Origin: a virus
DNA length: 23,031 nucleotides
Reading direction: 5' to 3' (one strand)
Virus record (IMG/VR): IMGVR_UViG_3300033150_000399
Location: 1-23,031 of that record
This document shows, piece after piece, positions 1 through 8,071 of this stretch. The translations under genes were made by a program, and so were the position numbers. The notes below the pieces were generated by a model. The model did not search any database, was not told the DNA's origin, and saw nothing but the letters and a program-made list of their open reading frames with translations. Within the stretch, counting starts at the first letter, position 1; each line of letters starts with the position of its first letter.

Positions 1-1045
1 CTTGATGAGTTTTTAGTTTTTGACAAAGTATTAACGGTCGATGAAATAGATCAGATATGGGCCGGAACTTACGGCGCAGGTGGAGTTCAAATCACTCCAA
101 GTCCAGCTTCGGCCGTTTCGGGCAAGGCGGAGCCGGCAGTCATAAAAGGCTCGCTGGCAATAACACCAAGTCCATCTTCGGCAGTTTCTGCCGGTGTTGA
201 ACCGAATGTTCAACAAGGAACGGTTTTAATAAGCCCCTCGCCGGCCTCAGCGGTTGCTGAGAGCGTAACGCCTACTGTAATACTTGGCAGTTTGTTTTTA
301 AGCCCCACGCCGGCTTCTGCGGTTGCACGATGTTATACTTTCGCCGGCGGCGGCTTCGGCTGTTTCTTCTACATTTAGCCCTAATGTAGTTCACGGAAGC
401 CTTACAATCACACCTGCGGCCTGCAATTCGATAGCGAATACAGTTAATCCAGCGGTGATAAAAGGCAGCGTTTCGGTAGCTCCTGCATCTTCTGATGCTA
501 TTGGAACAAGCGTCAGTCCTACGGTCATTTACGGTTCCGTGAACATTACACCTTCAGCAAGCTCGGCTGGTTCAGATTCAGTTAATCCGGTTGTCATAAA
601 TACTGCTTCTGCTGCATTCGCTTCTGGAATTGAACCTACAGTACAAATAGGCGGGGCATTGATAATCAGCCCGGAAGCGATAAGTGCTGTAGCGGCAAGT
701 ATTGCACCAATTGTCATATACGGCAGTGTGACGGTAAGCCCTGTTTCATCAGCGGCTGTTGCAGAAACGGTAAGTCCGCAGTTTGTTTACGGAAGTTTGA
801 GTATTACGCCAACCGCTTCATCGGCTGTAGGTTCTGTGGTTAGTCCAAATTTTGTGGCGGGAAGCTTGAATATTATTCCGCCGGCGCTTTCTGCTGTTGG
901 GGCGGTTGTTAATCCATCGGTTGTTTTGGGCAGCACAACGTATAATCCTGTTCCGGCAAGTGCGGTTTCAGGCGTCATTAACCCGATAGTATTAGGCGGA
1001 ATGATAGCATTTTTTTATCAGAGGCTTTTTATGAGGCGTTCTTAA
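1..1045 (+). CDS. LamG-like domain plus 23-residue repeat virion protein, 5' partial and frame-broken
   Basis: The reading frame is open from base 1 to a TAG at 376-378. The first residues (LDEFLVFDKVLTVDEIDQIW) match the C-terminal strand typical of LamG/concanavalin-like lectin domains (pattern iDE-riynraLs-eEi). After that comes an array of 23-residue repeats of the form GSxxITPxxASAVxxxVxPxVxx. Around 322-340 the repeat pattern leaves frame 1 and continues in frame 2 to a TAA at 1043-1045. The TTG at 323 opens the second frame but has no ribosome site and lies inside a repeat, so I read this as one gene with a frame break, not two genes. The product is probably a virion surface or fibre-like protein with a sugar-binding fold, inferred from LamG and from its place beside connector genes. 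The 5' end is outside the window. It ends in a hydrophobic/basic tail (IAFFYQRLFMRRS). Confidence 0.6.
85..1003 (+). repeat. Tandem 69-base (23-codon) protein repeats, about 14 units
   Basis: The valine (or equivalent) codon of the ASAV motif recurs at 115, 184, 253, 322, 362, 431, 500, 569, 617, 689, 758, 827, 896 and 965. Spacing is 69 bases in most steps. The exceptions are 40 (322 to 362, frame-breaking), 48 (569 to 617, in frame) and 72. The units are diverged at DNA level but keep Pro, Ala-Ser-Ala-Val, Val-x-Pro and Gly-Ser positions. The regular pattern suggests a beta-rich repeat or solenoid; that fold is an inference. Confidence 0.85.
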
Positions 1046-1046
1046 A

Positions 1047-1583
1047 ATGGCTATACAGATAAAACAAAACGAAACGAACGCGGCAAAGCGAAGGATGTAC
1101 TTTCATTGTGTCGATGCCAATGATGGAATTACGCCGGAAAACGGAGAAAACGGCGGCCAGCCTCAAATATCAATTAACGGCGGTTCATGGATTGATAGTG
1201 ACAATACTTTGGTGCTTATCGGTAACGGAAGATATTATCTGGAGCTAAGCGCTGCGGAGGTTGTCAACACCTGTGTTATCGAAGGAAGGTACAAATCAGC
1301 GAACACGGCGGAGATACCAGGAACGACCGTTCAAGTTGTTGCTCAAAATCCATATGATATTGTTTCCAGCATATTTGAAAAAAAAGGCATAACAGAAGGC
1401 GGCAACTGGGATTTCTCGAAAGTAATCAAAATACTGGCAGCCTGGACAATGGGACTTGCCAGGGATAAATCCGGAGAAACGGGAGTGATAGAGATTCTGG
1501 ACCCGGATGATGGTACAACTGTAATCGCGGAGCTTTCCCGTTCTGATACGACACCTTACAAAACTGTGACGGTAAAGATATGA
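1047..1583 (+). CDS. Phage structural protein of unknown role
   Basis: A 178-residue protein whose ATG follows the preceding stop by one base. Residues 1-100 are beta-rich with aromatic and Gly turns (SINGGSWIDSDNTLVLIGNG), compatible with an Ig-like or carbohydrate-binding sandwich. Residues 125-178 contain a helix (ILAAWTMGLARDKSGETG) followed by strands ending TPYKTVTVKI. This C-terminal layout recurs in phage proteins encoded beside connector genes, where the helix is usually followed by a Gly-rich loop and a final strand. I do not recognise a named family. It sits between the repeat protein and the head-closure gene and shares a 4-base ATGA overlap with the latter, so the two are probably translationally coupled. 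A decoration or neck-fibre role is possible but not shown. Confidence 0.7.
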   Translation: MAIQIKQNETNAAKRRMYFHCVDANDGITPENGENGGQPQISINGGSWIDSDNTLVLIGNGRYYLELSAAEVVNTCVIEGRYKSANTAEIPGTTVQVVAQNPYDIVSSIFEKKGITEGGNWDFSKVIKILAAWTMGLARDKSGETGVIEILDPDDGTTVIAELSRSDTTPYKTVTVKI

Positions 1584-2047
1584 GCTTATCATTCAAAGGC
1601 GGCGATTTGATAGCAATGCTGTTCGGAGGCATCATCGAATCAGTGGAATCCCCGTCAGCACCAACCGTCTCGGGCACGCCGACAGAGCTCGACATCGAAC
1701 TGATTGATGATGTTTACGATTTGATAAACGAACTTGGCAAAACCGTCACGTTCTGGGTTTATGGCTCGGAAACTTATGATCCCACAACAGGCAAGCAAAG
1801 CACGGGCGACGCTACGCAGTATAACAAGAAGGTCATACCGCCTTATGAGGTCGAGTTAAAGTATGTGGACGGGGATTTTATACGCATAGGCGATATGATT
1901 TCAGGTGTGCCTGCCAAGGATATTCAATTCACTCCGGAGCGTGGAATAAAAGTGACAATTGATTCGGCTGTTTGGGAAATTAAAAGAGTATCACCGATAT
2001 ATAGCGGTGAAAGGATTTGTTTATATTTGTTTCAATTGAGGAAGTAG
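1580..2047 (+). CDS. Head closure / head-tail joining protein (probable)
   Basis: A 155-residue protein that starts within the previous stop codon (ATGA). The C-terminal two thirds show the pattern of small phage head-closure (stopper) proteins: a strand-rich core with TYDPTTG, a segment IPPYEVELKYVDGDFIRIGD, then ISGVPAKDIQFTPERGIKVTIDSAVWEIKRVSPIYSGERICLYLFQLRK, where a variable measured or converted value is followed by a YxxQLR-type last strand. The N-terminal 50 residues are an acidic helix not seen in the shortest family members. Known head-closure proteins sit between the connector and the tail completion protein, and the gene order here (followed by gp10-like, terminator and tube genes) fits that. 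The assignment rests on pattern and synteny, not on a diagnostic motif. Confidence 0.6.
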   Translation: MSLSFKGGDLIAMLFGGIIESVESPSAPTVSGTPTELDIELIDDVYDLINELGKTVTFWVYGSETYDPTTGKQSTGDATQYNKKVIPPYEVELKYVDGDFIRIGDMISGVPAKDIQFTPERGIKVTIDSAVWEIKRVSPIYSGERICLYLFQLRK

Positions 2048-2051
2048 AAAA

Positions 2052-2099
2052 ATGCCATGCAAAAAAAAGAAAAAAAAGAAGAAAAAACGTAAGCGTTAA
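2052..2099 (+). CDS. Micro-ORF, 15-residue poly-lysine/arginine peptide
   Basis: The ATG at 2052 opens MPCKKKKKKKKKRKR and stops at 2097-2099. A Shine-Dalgarno match GAGGAAG (2038-2044) lies 7 bases upstream, overlapping the end of the head-closure gene. The stop overlaps the ATG of the next gene (TAATG). That next gene has no recognisable ribosome site of its own because its upstream bases are the A-rich micro-ORF codons, so translation of the micro-ORF could couple the two genes. The peptide itself would be strongly cationic with one Cys. It may act as a peptide, or only as a coupling leader. No homologue is claimed. Confidence 0.5.
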   Translation: MPCKKKKKKKKKRKR

Positions 2100-2497
2100 T
2101 GGAAACAAACATTGCACAATTCAATAAAGAGCTTGATGATTTCGCCAAAAAGGTTCCGGATAAGGTGACAATCATTCAAAAGAAGGTCGTCTTAGAAGCA
2201 TTGCGCCGTTTGGTTATGAGAACGCCAGTGGATACCGGCCGCGCTCGGGGAAACTGGCAGGTGACTATCGCAGAACCTGCGGAAAATCAGGTCGAAGTTA
2301 CAGACAAAGAAGGGGATTCTACGATAGCAAAAGGACTGGCTGCTTTGACCGGCCTGCCTGATTATCAGGTAGTTTGGATTTCTAACAACGTCAATTACAT
2401 AGAGTTCCTGGAACACGGCAGCAGCAAGCAGGCGCCGGAAGGTATGCTGGCAATAACTGTTGAGGAATTAAGGAACTGGTTGCAGAGGGCTGATTAA
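2099..2497 (+). CDS. HK97-gp10-like tail completion protein
   Basis: A 132-residue protein with the hallmarks of the HK97 gp10 family: an N-terminal helix with a long amphipathic stretch, the motif RTPVDTGRARGNW (residues about 39-51) and a C-terminal pair YIEFLEHGSSKQAPEGML followed by a final helix. In siphophages this family sits at the head-tail joint and helps attach the finished tail. The gene starts inside the stop of the lysine-rich micro-ORF and lies three bases before the terminator gene. The order head closure, gp10-like, terminator, tube is the normal one for this type of tail. Confidence 0.85.
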   Translation: METNIAQFNKELDDFAKKVPDKVTIIQKKVVLEALRRLVMRTPVDTGRARGNWQVTIAEPAENQVEVTDKEGDSTIAKGLAALTGLPDYQVVWISNNVNYIEFLEHGSSKQAPEGMLAITVEELRNWLQRAD

Positions 2498-2500
2498 AAG

Positions 2501-2908
2501 ATGAGTTGGCCGGCTATTGCAAATACTATTCGAGGCAGGTTCAAGACGCAGATTGCGGACGCCGAATCTCTGACTACTCAATACGATAATCAGAGTCTTG
2601 ATAATCCGGATAATGAGATATGGTGCAGGCTGACAATAAAGTCGGGAGAAACAACACAGGAGTCAATCGGCAGTCCTTCGGCAAACAGGGACAGGACGAG
2701 AGGGGTAATGATTGCTCAATTGTTCGCTCCTGTTGGAAACGGTGATGGCGAATTAAAAGAATTAGCAGAAACTATAAGGTCGGCTTTTAAGAGGGTCACA
2801 CAAGACGGGGTGACTTTCAAAACGCCTTATATTCGGGAGCTGGGAATGAGAAATGATTCATGGCAGATTAACGTGATCTGCCCGTTTTATGCAGACGATA
2901 TTGGATAA
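2501..2908 (+). CDS. Tail terminator-like protein (DUF4128-like)
   Basis: A 135-residue protein starting 3 bases after the gp10-like gene. It has the pattern of phage tail terminator proteins: an N-terminal helix (IANTIRGRFKTQI), a strand WCRLTIKSGETTQESIG, a central RTRGVMIAQLFAPVGNGDGELKELAETIRSAF segment and a last strand pair ending SWQINVICPFYADD. Such proteins cap the growing tail tube and set its length together with the tape measure. The family name DUF4128 is my best match from memory. Position directly before the tube gene supports the role. Confidence 0.75.
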   Translation: MSWPAIANTIRGRFKTQIADAESLTTQYDNQSLDNPDNEIWCRLTIKSGETTQESIGSPSANRDRTRGVMIAQLFAPVGNGDGELKELAETIRSAFKRVTQDGVTFKTPYIRELGMRNDSWQINVICPFYADDIG

Positions 2909-2941
2909 AAACAAAATCCTTTTATTTGAAAGGGCAAGGAT

Positions 2942-4105
2942 ATGAGTATTAGTGATATTGCAAGGATGAAGCTGGCGTATATCAAGGAAACTACGTTTGG
3001 CGAGCAGGTGACGGGCTCCAACCTGCAAATTATGAGAGTGACCGGAGAATCGCTAAAGCAGGAAACGGAGATAATTACATCAAGGGAGATTCGCTCTGAC
3101 AGGCAGATTGCTTCTGTTGCGAGGTCTAAAGTGGGCGCTGCAGGCTCTATCGAGTTCGAGTTGAGCTATGCGAGCTTCGATGATTTTCTGTTGGCGGCAT
3201 TGATGGATAACGACTGGAGTACGGAGGTCTCGGTTCTCTCTTCAGGGACGGCTTCTGCGGTGGCAACGGGCAATAAGTTCACCCACACGACGGGATGGGA
3301 TACAACACCGACGGCTGGTGAATGGATTGAAGTTCGCGGCTTTTCTACTGCCGGAAATAACGGATATTTCAAGGTGGTATCGGCAACGAGTACGGAAATA
3401 GTCGTTTCCGGCGGTTCGCTTACGGATGAATCGGACAAATCCGGAGTGACTATCGACCAGGGCGCTTCGATAAAGAACGGAACGACCAAAACATCGTTCA
3501 ATATTGAGAGGACTTATGAGGACCTATCAAATGAGCTTGCACTGTTCACTGGTTGCATGATAAACCAGCTTAATCTTAATGTGGCTACCAATGCGATTAT
3601 CAATGGCAGCATGAATATAATCGGCAAGATTGAAAGTTCAGAGACATCCAGCGGCGGGACTGGATACGATGCTGCCAATAGCAATGAGATTATGAACAGC
3701 ATAGACCATGTTGTAGGCATTTATGAAAATGAGGTTGCGGTCAATGTTCTCGACTTTAGTATGACTCTCGACAATCAGTTAAGGGAGCGTATGAAGGTCG
3801 GGACATTGGGAACTTTCAGTATCGGTTTGAGTCAGGTTAATCTGTCCGGGACGTTCACTGCCTATTATGAAAGCAAAACGCTTTATGACAAATATCTGAA
3901 TTTCACGAATACATCTCTGGCCAAGGTTTTCGAGGATACCGCTGGCAACGCTTACGTGATTGATATACCGAATGTAAAAATAACCGATGCGGCACGTCAT
4001 GCGGGGGCCGGCCTGGGTGATGACTTTAAGGTTCCATGCACATGGCAGGCTTTCAGGGATGCAACTGAAGATGTAACAATCCGACTGGTCAAGTTTGCTG
4101 CTTAA
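2942..4105 (+). CDS. Major tail tube protein
   Basis: A 387-residue protein that forms the stacked rings of the tail tube. The N-terminus (KLAYIKETTFGEQ, then MRVTGESLKQETEIITSREIRSDRQIASVARSKVGAAGSIEFELSYASFDDFLLAAL) is the typical tube-protein start: a capture of the alpha-arm, a Glu/Arg pair and a beta-strand with a FDxxLLAAL helix. Residues about 95-165 look like an inserted beta-sandwich (TGNKFTHTTGWDTTPTAGEW), as often seen as surface decorations on tube subunits. The C-terminal half returns to the tube core (YESKTLYDKYLNFTNTSLAKVFED, then VTIRLVKFAA). Ribosome site GAAAGGGCAAGG precedes the ATG. It is followed by the assembly chaperone, as expected. Confidence 0.88.
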   Translation: MSISDIARMKLAYIKETTFGEQVTGSNLQIMRVTGESLKQETEIITSREIRSDRQIASVARSKVGAAGSIEFELSYASFDDFLLAALMDNDWSTEVSVLSSGTASAVATGNKFTHTTGWDTTPTAGEWIEVRGFSTAGNNGYFKVVSATSTEIVVSGGSLTDESDKSGVTIDQGASIKNGTTKTSFNIERTYEDLSNELALFTGCMINQLNLNVATNAIINGSMNIIGKIESSETSSGGTGYDAANSNEIMNSIDHVVGIYENEVAVNVLDFSMTLDNQLRERMKVGTLGTFSIGLSQVNLSGTFTAYYESKTLYDKYLNFTNTSLAKVFEDTAGNAYVIDIPNVKITDAARHAGAGLGDDFKVPCTWQAFRDATEDVTIRLVKFAA

Positions 4106-4131
4106 TCTTAAAAAGAAGGGAGTTCTTTTCG

Positions 4132-4536
4132 ATGGGAAGTCTGAGTAAATTTCGGCTGGATAAAGATAAATCGACCGAAGGTATTTGGGTTAAGTTCATG
4201 GCCGATATTGAGGTCAAGATTGCGCGGATGTACAATCCGGAGTTCAACAAATATTATGCCGAAATCAGCGAGCCTTATCTGAATCAAATACGCAGAAAAA
4301 CAGCAGACAAAGATACAAAATCCGATTTGATTAAGGATGCTGTAGCTCATTGCATCATCAAAGACTGGAAGAACATTGAAGATGAGAACGGCAAGCCGAT
4401 CAAGTATTCACCGGAAAAGGCTCTGGAGATTATATCCGACGAGGCAAATGTGATTTTCTATGATTTCGTCCTGGATATTGCTAATTCGTTTTATCTTTTT
4501 TTCGAGCAACAGAAGGAGCAAGCGGTAAAAAACTGA
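4132..4536 (+). CDS. Tail assembly chaperone (gpG-like, zero-frame product)
   Basis: A 134-residue protein with the classic features of siphophage tail chaperones: small, charged, helical, with the pattern W-VKFMADIEVKIARMYNPEFNKYY, then RRKTADKDTKSDLIKDAVAHCIIKDWKNIEDENGKPIKYSPEKALEII. The ribosome site AAGGGAG lies upstream of the ATG. The last codons contain the heptamer A AAA AAC directly before the TGA, so a fraction of ribosomes should shift back one base into the downstream frame. Such proteins bind the tape measure and recruit tube subunits during assembly and do not stay in the virion. Confidence 0.88.
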   Translation: MGSLSKFRLDKDKSTEGIWVKFMADIEVKIARMYNPEFNKYYAEISEPYLNQIRRKTADKDTKSDLIKDAVAHCIIKDWKNIEDENGKPIKYSPEKALEIISDEANVIFYDFVLDIANSFYLFFEQQKEQAVKN

Positions 4537-4558
4537 TTAGCTGCCTTAAATGGCAGCT
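4527..4558 (+). promoter_or_regulatory. Programmed -1 ribosomal frameshift site with stimulatory hairpin
   Basis: The slippery heptamer A AAA AAC (4527-4533) is in the right phase for the chaperone gene and is followed at once by its TGA. Five bases later a hairpin begins, AGCTGCC (4539-4545), loop TTAAAT, GGCAGCT (4552-4558), seven perfect pairs. Heptamer, spacing and stem are the standard arrangement for -1 shifting in siphophage tail genes. Confidence 0.9.
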
Positions 4559-4853
4559 TGAATGGGGCAAAGATATTGAGTTTTTATTACAAAGACAAAA
4601 GGCGGGAAAGCCGACACCGGCACTGGAAAACATGCCGAAGCTTTTCGATGATTTGGCTTATGTCTGGGAAGCATTTTGGAAACTGCATGCCAGAAGGCAA
4701 TATGGATTTGGGCCCTGCCCAATTACAGTCACTGACATTATAGAATTTGCAAGGATTTACGAAGTTCCTAAGCCGGTAGAATTTTTCGATTATATTTCGG
4801 CAATGGATAATGAATGGTTGAAATGGTATGGCGACACTAAGAGTAGCGATTGA
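4533..4853 (+). CDS. Frameshift extension of tail assembly chaperone (gpGT-like T part)
   Basis: This is not an independent gene: there is no start codon near its beginning. After the -1 shift the frame is open from CTG at 4533 to a TGA at 4851-4853, giving 106 further residues (LISCLKWQLEWGKDIEFLLQ at the start, then NMPKLFDDLAYVWEAFWKLH and an ITVTDIIEFARIYEVPKPVEFFDYI segment). The full fusion is 240 residues. In lambda the equivalent T domain binds tail tube subunits while the G part binds the tape measure, and I infer the same division here. The tape measure start (4828) lies inside this frame. Confidence 0.85.
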   Translation: MISCLKWQLEWGKDIEFLLQRQKAGKPTPALENMPKLFDDLAYVWEAFWKLHARRQYGFGPCPITVTDIIEFARIYEVPKPVEFFDYISAMDNEWLKWYGDTKSSD

Positions 4854-6835
4854 TGCAAGGCAGGCTAAGATTGGGGCGCGTGATTTCAACAGAGCCACCG
4901 CCAGTATGAAAACAAGCGCTGGTTCAGCGACTATAGCTATTGAGCGGGGGTTTTCAAAGGCCATGCGGCGAATATTATACGTTCAAGAAATTCATTGATG
5001 CGGCTTCGGATGCAGAGGAAACGATGAACAAATTCAATGTCGTTTTCGGCAAGAATGCGATCGAGGCTTCTAAGTGGGCTGAAACGTTCGCAGAAAAGGT
5101 GGGACGAAGCAAATATAGAGTTAAGGAGTGGATGGCGAGTGTTCAGGATTTGTTTGTTCCTTTGGGCTTTGCCCGCGATGAGGCTACGGAGCTTTCAAAA
5201 TCACTTGTAAAATTGGCGGTTGATGTTGGTAGCTTTCAAAACAAGGCTGATGCTGATGTTATCAGAAGCTTTACGAGCGCTCTTGTCGGCAATCATGATG
5301 CAGTTCGCAATTATGGAATTGTAATAAGTGAGACTGCTCTTAGTCAGGAGGTTTTGAATCAAAATCTTGGCAAGGCATACAAAGACCTTACAGACCTGGA
5401 AAAGGTCCAGCTTAGATATTCTCTTTTGTTAAAGGGAAGTACAGATGCTATTGGTGATGCTGAGAGGACGGCAAATTCTTATGCAAGTCAGGTAAAGAGA
5501 CTGAATTCAAATTTACACGATACAGCCGTTGAGCTTGGTGATGATTTTCTTGGTGCAATGACCAAAGTTGTAAGGTCGATTAACGAAAATAAGGATACAT
5601 GGGGATGGTTTATTGAAACTCTTGGCGAAGGACTGGCAGAGATTGCTTCCGGATTCAAGGAATTACGTGAAACGATAAATGATTTTCAGCCCGTATATGA
5701 TAACTGGCTCAGGCAGCAGGAAAAACAAAAAAGAATAGCAAGACCAGCCCCGGGTGCTTTCGGTGGATTCGGAGCAGGTACTATGGGTGCTCCGCCTATT
5801 GGAGCTACTGAAAAACAACTTCCTGTCGGAAGGCTTGAAATATCACCGAGAGGCTATCAACGGTTGGCAGAAATGAGAGCAAGACTTAAAGAGATGGAAG
5901 AAGAAGCCAAAAGAAATGCTTTCATCGGACCACCGAAACCACTGGAACGTGATATTAAAAGACAAATTCAAAAAGAGGTCGAACTGAGTATTGAGGCCCA
6001 GCATAAAATTTACGAGGATGCCCGAGAGCAAATAGAACGAGTCCGGCATATGGACTATCTGACCAGACAGGAAAAGATACAAAATCTAAAGGATTATCAG
6101 CAGGCACACGCAGAAACACTGTCCAAGGTAGAAGAAGCAGAGAAGGCATTGCATGAAGAAATATTAGCTTACCAGCATTCAAGGGCTGATGCAATGGAAG
6201 CCTATTTCACACAAATGCGAGAAAACTATCAGGATTTTAATTTATATTTGTCAGAAAAATTTGCGGATACGGCAATGTCTATTGAGGATTCTATGGCTAA
6301 TGCCTTTGATTCAATGATTTCCGAAGGAGAAAGCTTTAAGGACGCAATGACTGACTTTGCCAGAGATGTTGGCAGGGCATTTTCGAGAATGGCCGCGGAG
6401 ATGGCGGCTCAGCTTGCTATGCTGGCAATAATGCAGGGATTTGGCGGTTTATTCAGAACGCCTAATTTGAGTCTGACAGGCCCTACAAATGCAGGAGTGC
6501 CGCCGGCGCTTGGAATGGGCGGAGTTTTGGAAAGAGGTCGAATAATGCCTATGGCGAGCGGAGCGGTTCTCGACAGACCCACTTATTTCCCTATGGCTAA
6601 TGGAGATATTGGTCTGGCTGGCGAGGCCGGACCAGAGCTTGGTTTCTTTCCGCTGAAAAGACAGGGCGGAAAGCTCGGCATAGAGGCATCAGGGCAGCAG
6701 CCGATTAACGTGCAGCCGACCCCGGTTAAGGTGGTGTTTGTTCGTAATCATAGAGAGGCTACTATCGAAGCAATGAGAGGAGAGGAAGGTCAGGCTGTAA
6801 TTATTAACACGCTCAGAGATAATGGTATATTATAA
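4828..6835 (+). CDS. Tape measure protein, with apparent frame break near the N-terminus
   Basis: The most likely start is ATG 4828, inside the chaperone extension: it opens MATLRVAIDARQAKIGARDF, a common tape-measure N-terminus, and runs in frame 1 to a TGA at 4996. The main body is in frame 2 (FKKFIDAASDAEETMNKFNVVFG onward) to 6835. Both frames are open between about 4937 and 4998; dropping one base near 4975-4980 joins them as RRILTFKKFID. The joined product is near 668 residues. Body features: helical region with VQDLFVPLGFARDEATELSK and an NSYASQVKRLNSNLHDTAVELGDDF block, a coiled-coil stretch at about 330-430, and the lambda-gpH-like end (PTYFPMANGDIGLAGEAGPELGFFPL). It sets tail length and enters the cell membrane during DNA delivery. 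The alternative TTG at 4940 lacks a ribosome site and would delete the N-terminus. Confidence 0.85.
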
Positions 6836-8064
6836 TGGCTTATAAAACAGGAAAAGCTAACGGACACAAGGAAATGCTGCTGGCATTGAAGGGCTTTCTA
6901 TGCAATGCAAAGAAGGCTTATAACTGCCAGGCGGGTTCTAATACGGGCAATGGCTTTGTCTCTGCCGAAAGGGTCAGCACGTCGCCTGTCGATGAGACAT
7001 GGAATCTAACGGCAACGTCGGCTACCAATTTTACTGTAACAGGTTCGGTTTCAGGTTCTCAGTCAGATGCTACTGTAGGAACACCTTACGATAATGGCAT
7101 TGTGGCATTTACAATCATTCAGGGGACAACGGATTTTGCTTCTGGTGACAGCTTTACTTTCGATGTGGCCGATGGTCTTGGTTCTACTGAAAAATGGACG
7201 GTCAAATCCTGGAATACCGATTGGGATGGCAATGGTGAATATGAATTGATACTTATGGCGCCAGGGACTTCCGGAACAGATGAGATTTATGTCGGGATTC
7301 AGACCTATAAAGACGTCGGCGATGATTACTACAACTGGCGACTGCAGGGATATACCGGATATTCATCACAGGCGAGTTTTCACACACAGCCTGGAGCAAT
7401 TCCGGACTCTTCGAGCGACCGCATACCTTCGGTTTTGTTGTGGGATTCGGAGCTTGATTACTGGCTTGTTGCCAACGGAAGGCGTTATGTTCTGGTGGTC
7501 AAAGTATCAACTGTTTACGAATTTGCTTACCAGGGATTTCTGCTGCCGTATGGTTTGCCTAATCAAATACCATATCCGATTGCTGTCGGTGGCACATCTC
7601 CGGCACAATATTCATACCAGAAGCGATGGAGTAGCATTGATGACAAACACGCTGCTTTTTGGGATGGAAGGGGTGGACCTTCTCACGCAACATTGAAAAT
7701 CCTGCATGGAAGCTGGCACGGAGTAAATAACCGGAGCAGCGATGAGTATTATGGCGATGATGTAAATGGTATCAATGTCTGGCCCTATATGCACAGTGAT
7801 TACAGATACTCAGATTATTATGGAAATCATTGGTTCGACCTTTTGCAGATGAATATAGACGGCAGTTATCCATTGTTTCCACTTGTTGTTTGTGGTGATG
7901 AACCGAATAAAAATTTTTACGGTGAAATTCAAGGTTTGTTTGCCTTGCCAGGCGAACAGCTTGCCTCCGAGGACAAAATAACAATTAGCGGAACAGATTA
8001 TATCGTTTTCGGCAATTGTTTCCGCACCGGAACGAACGATTATGTAGCTCTGAAATTGGAGTGA
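6835..8064 (+). CDS. Tail-associated virion protein, paralogue 1
   Basis: A 409-residue protein whose ATG overlaps the tape measure stop (TAATG). It opens MAYKTGKANGHKEMLLALKGFL, matching the start of the next gene (MAYQTGTSTGPDDLLDKLRTFL), so the two are diverged paralogues. Residues about 35-160 form a beta-rich insertion. The segment NWRLQGYTGYSSQASFHTQPG and YWLVANGRRYVLVVKVSTVYEFAYQGFLLPYGLPNQIPYP resembles a virion protein family I have seen in siphophage tail clusters between the tape measure and distal tail genes; I cannot name it firmly. It probably belongs to the tail tip. The C-terminus is a domain with EQLASEDKITISGTDYIVFGNCF. Confidence 0.75.
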   Translation: MAYKTGKANGHKEMLLALKGFLCNAKKAYNCQAGSNTGNGFVSAERVSTSPVDETWNLTATSATNFTVTGSVSGSQSDATVGTPYDNGIVAFTIIQGTTDFASGDSFTFDVADGLGSTEKWTVKSWNTDWDGNGEYELILMAPGTSGTDEIYVGIQTYKDVGDDYYNWRLQGYTGYSSQASFHTQPGAIPDSSSDRIPSVLLWDSELDYWLVANGRRYVLVVKVSTVYEFAYQGFLLPYGLPNQIPYPIAVGGTSPAQYSYQKRWSSIDDKHAAFWDGRGGPSHATLKILHGSWHGVNNRSSDEYYGDDVNGINVWPYMHSDYRYSDYYGNHWFDLLQMNIDGSYPLFPLVVCGDEPNKNFYGEIQGLFALPGEQLASEDKITISGTDYIVFGNCFRTGTNDYVALKLE

Positions 8065-8071
8065 TTTTTAT

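Noticed and set aside
4940-4942. TTG as the tape measure start
   Set aside because: It has no ribosome site and removes the typical N-terminal segment that is present in frame 1 from 4828.
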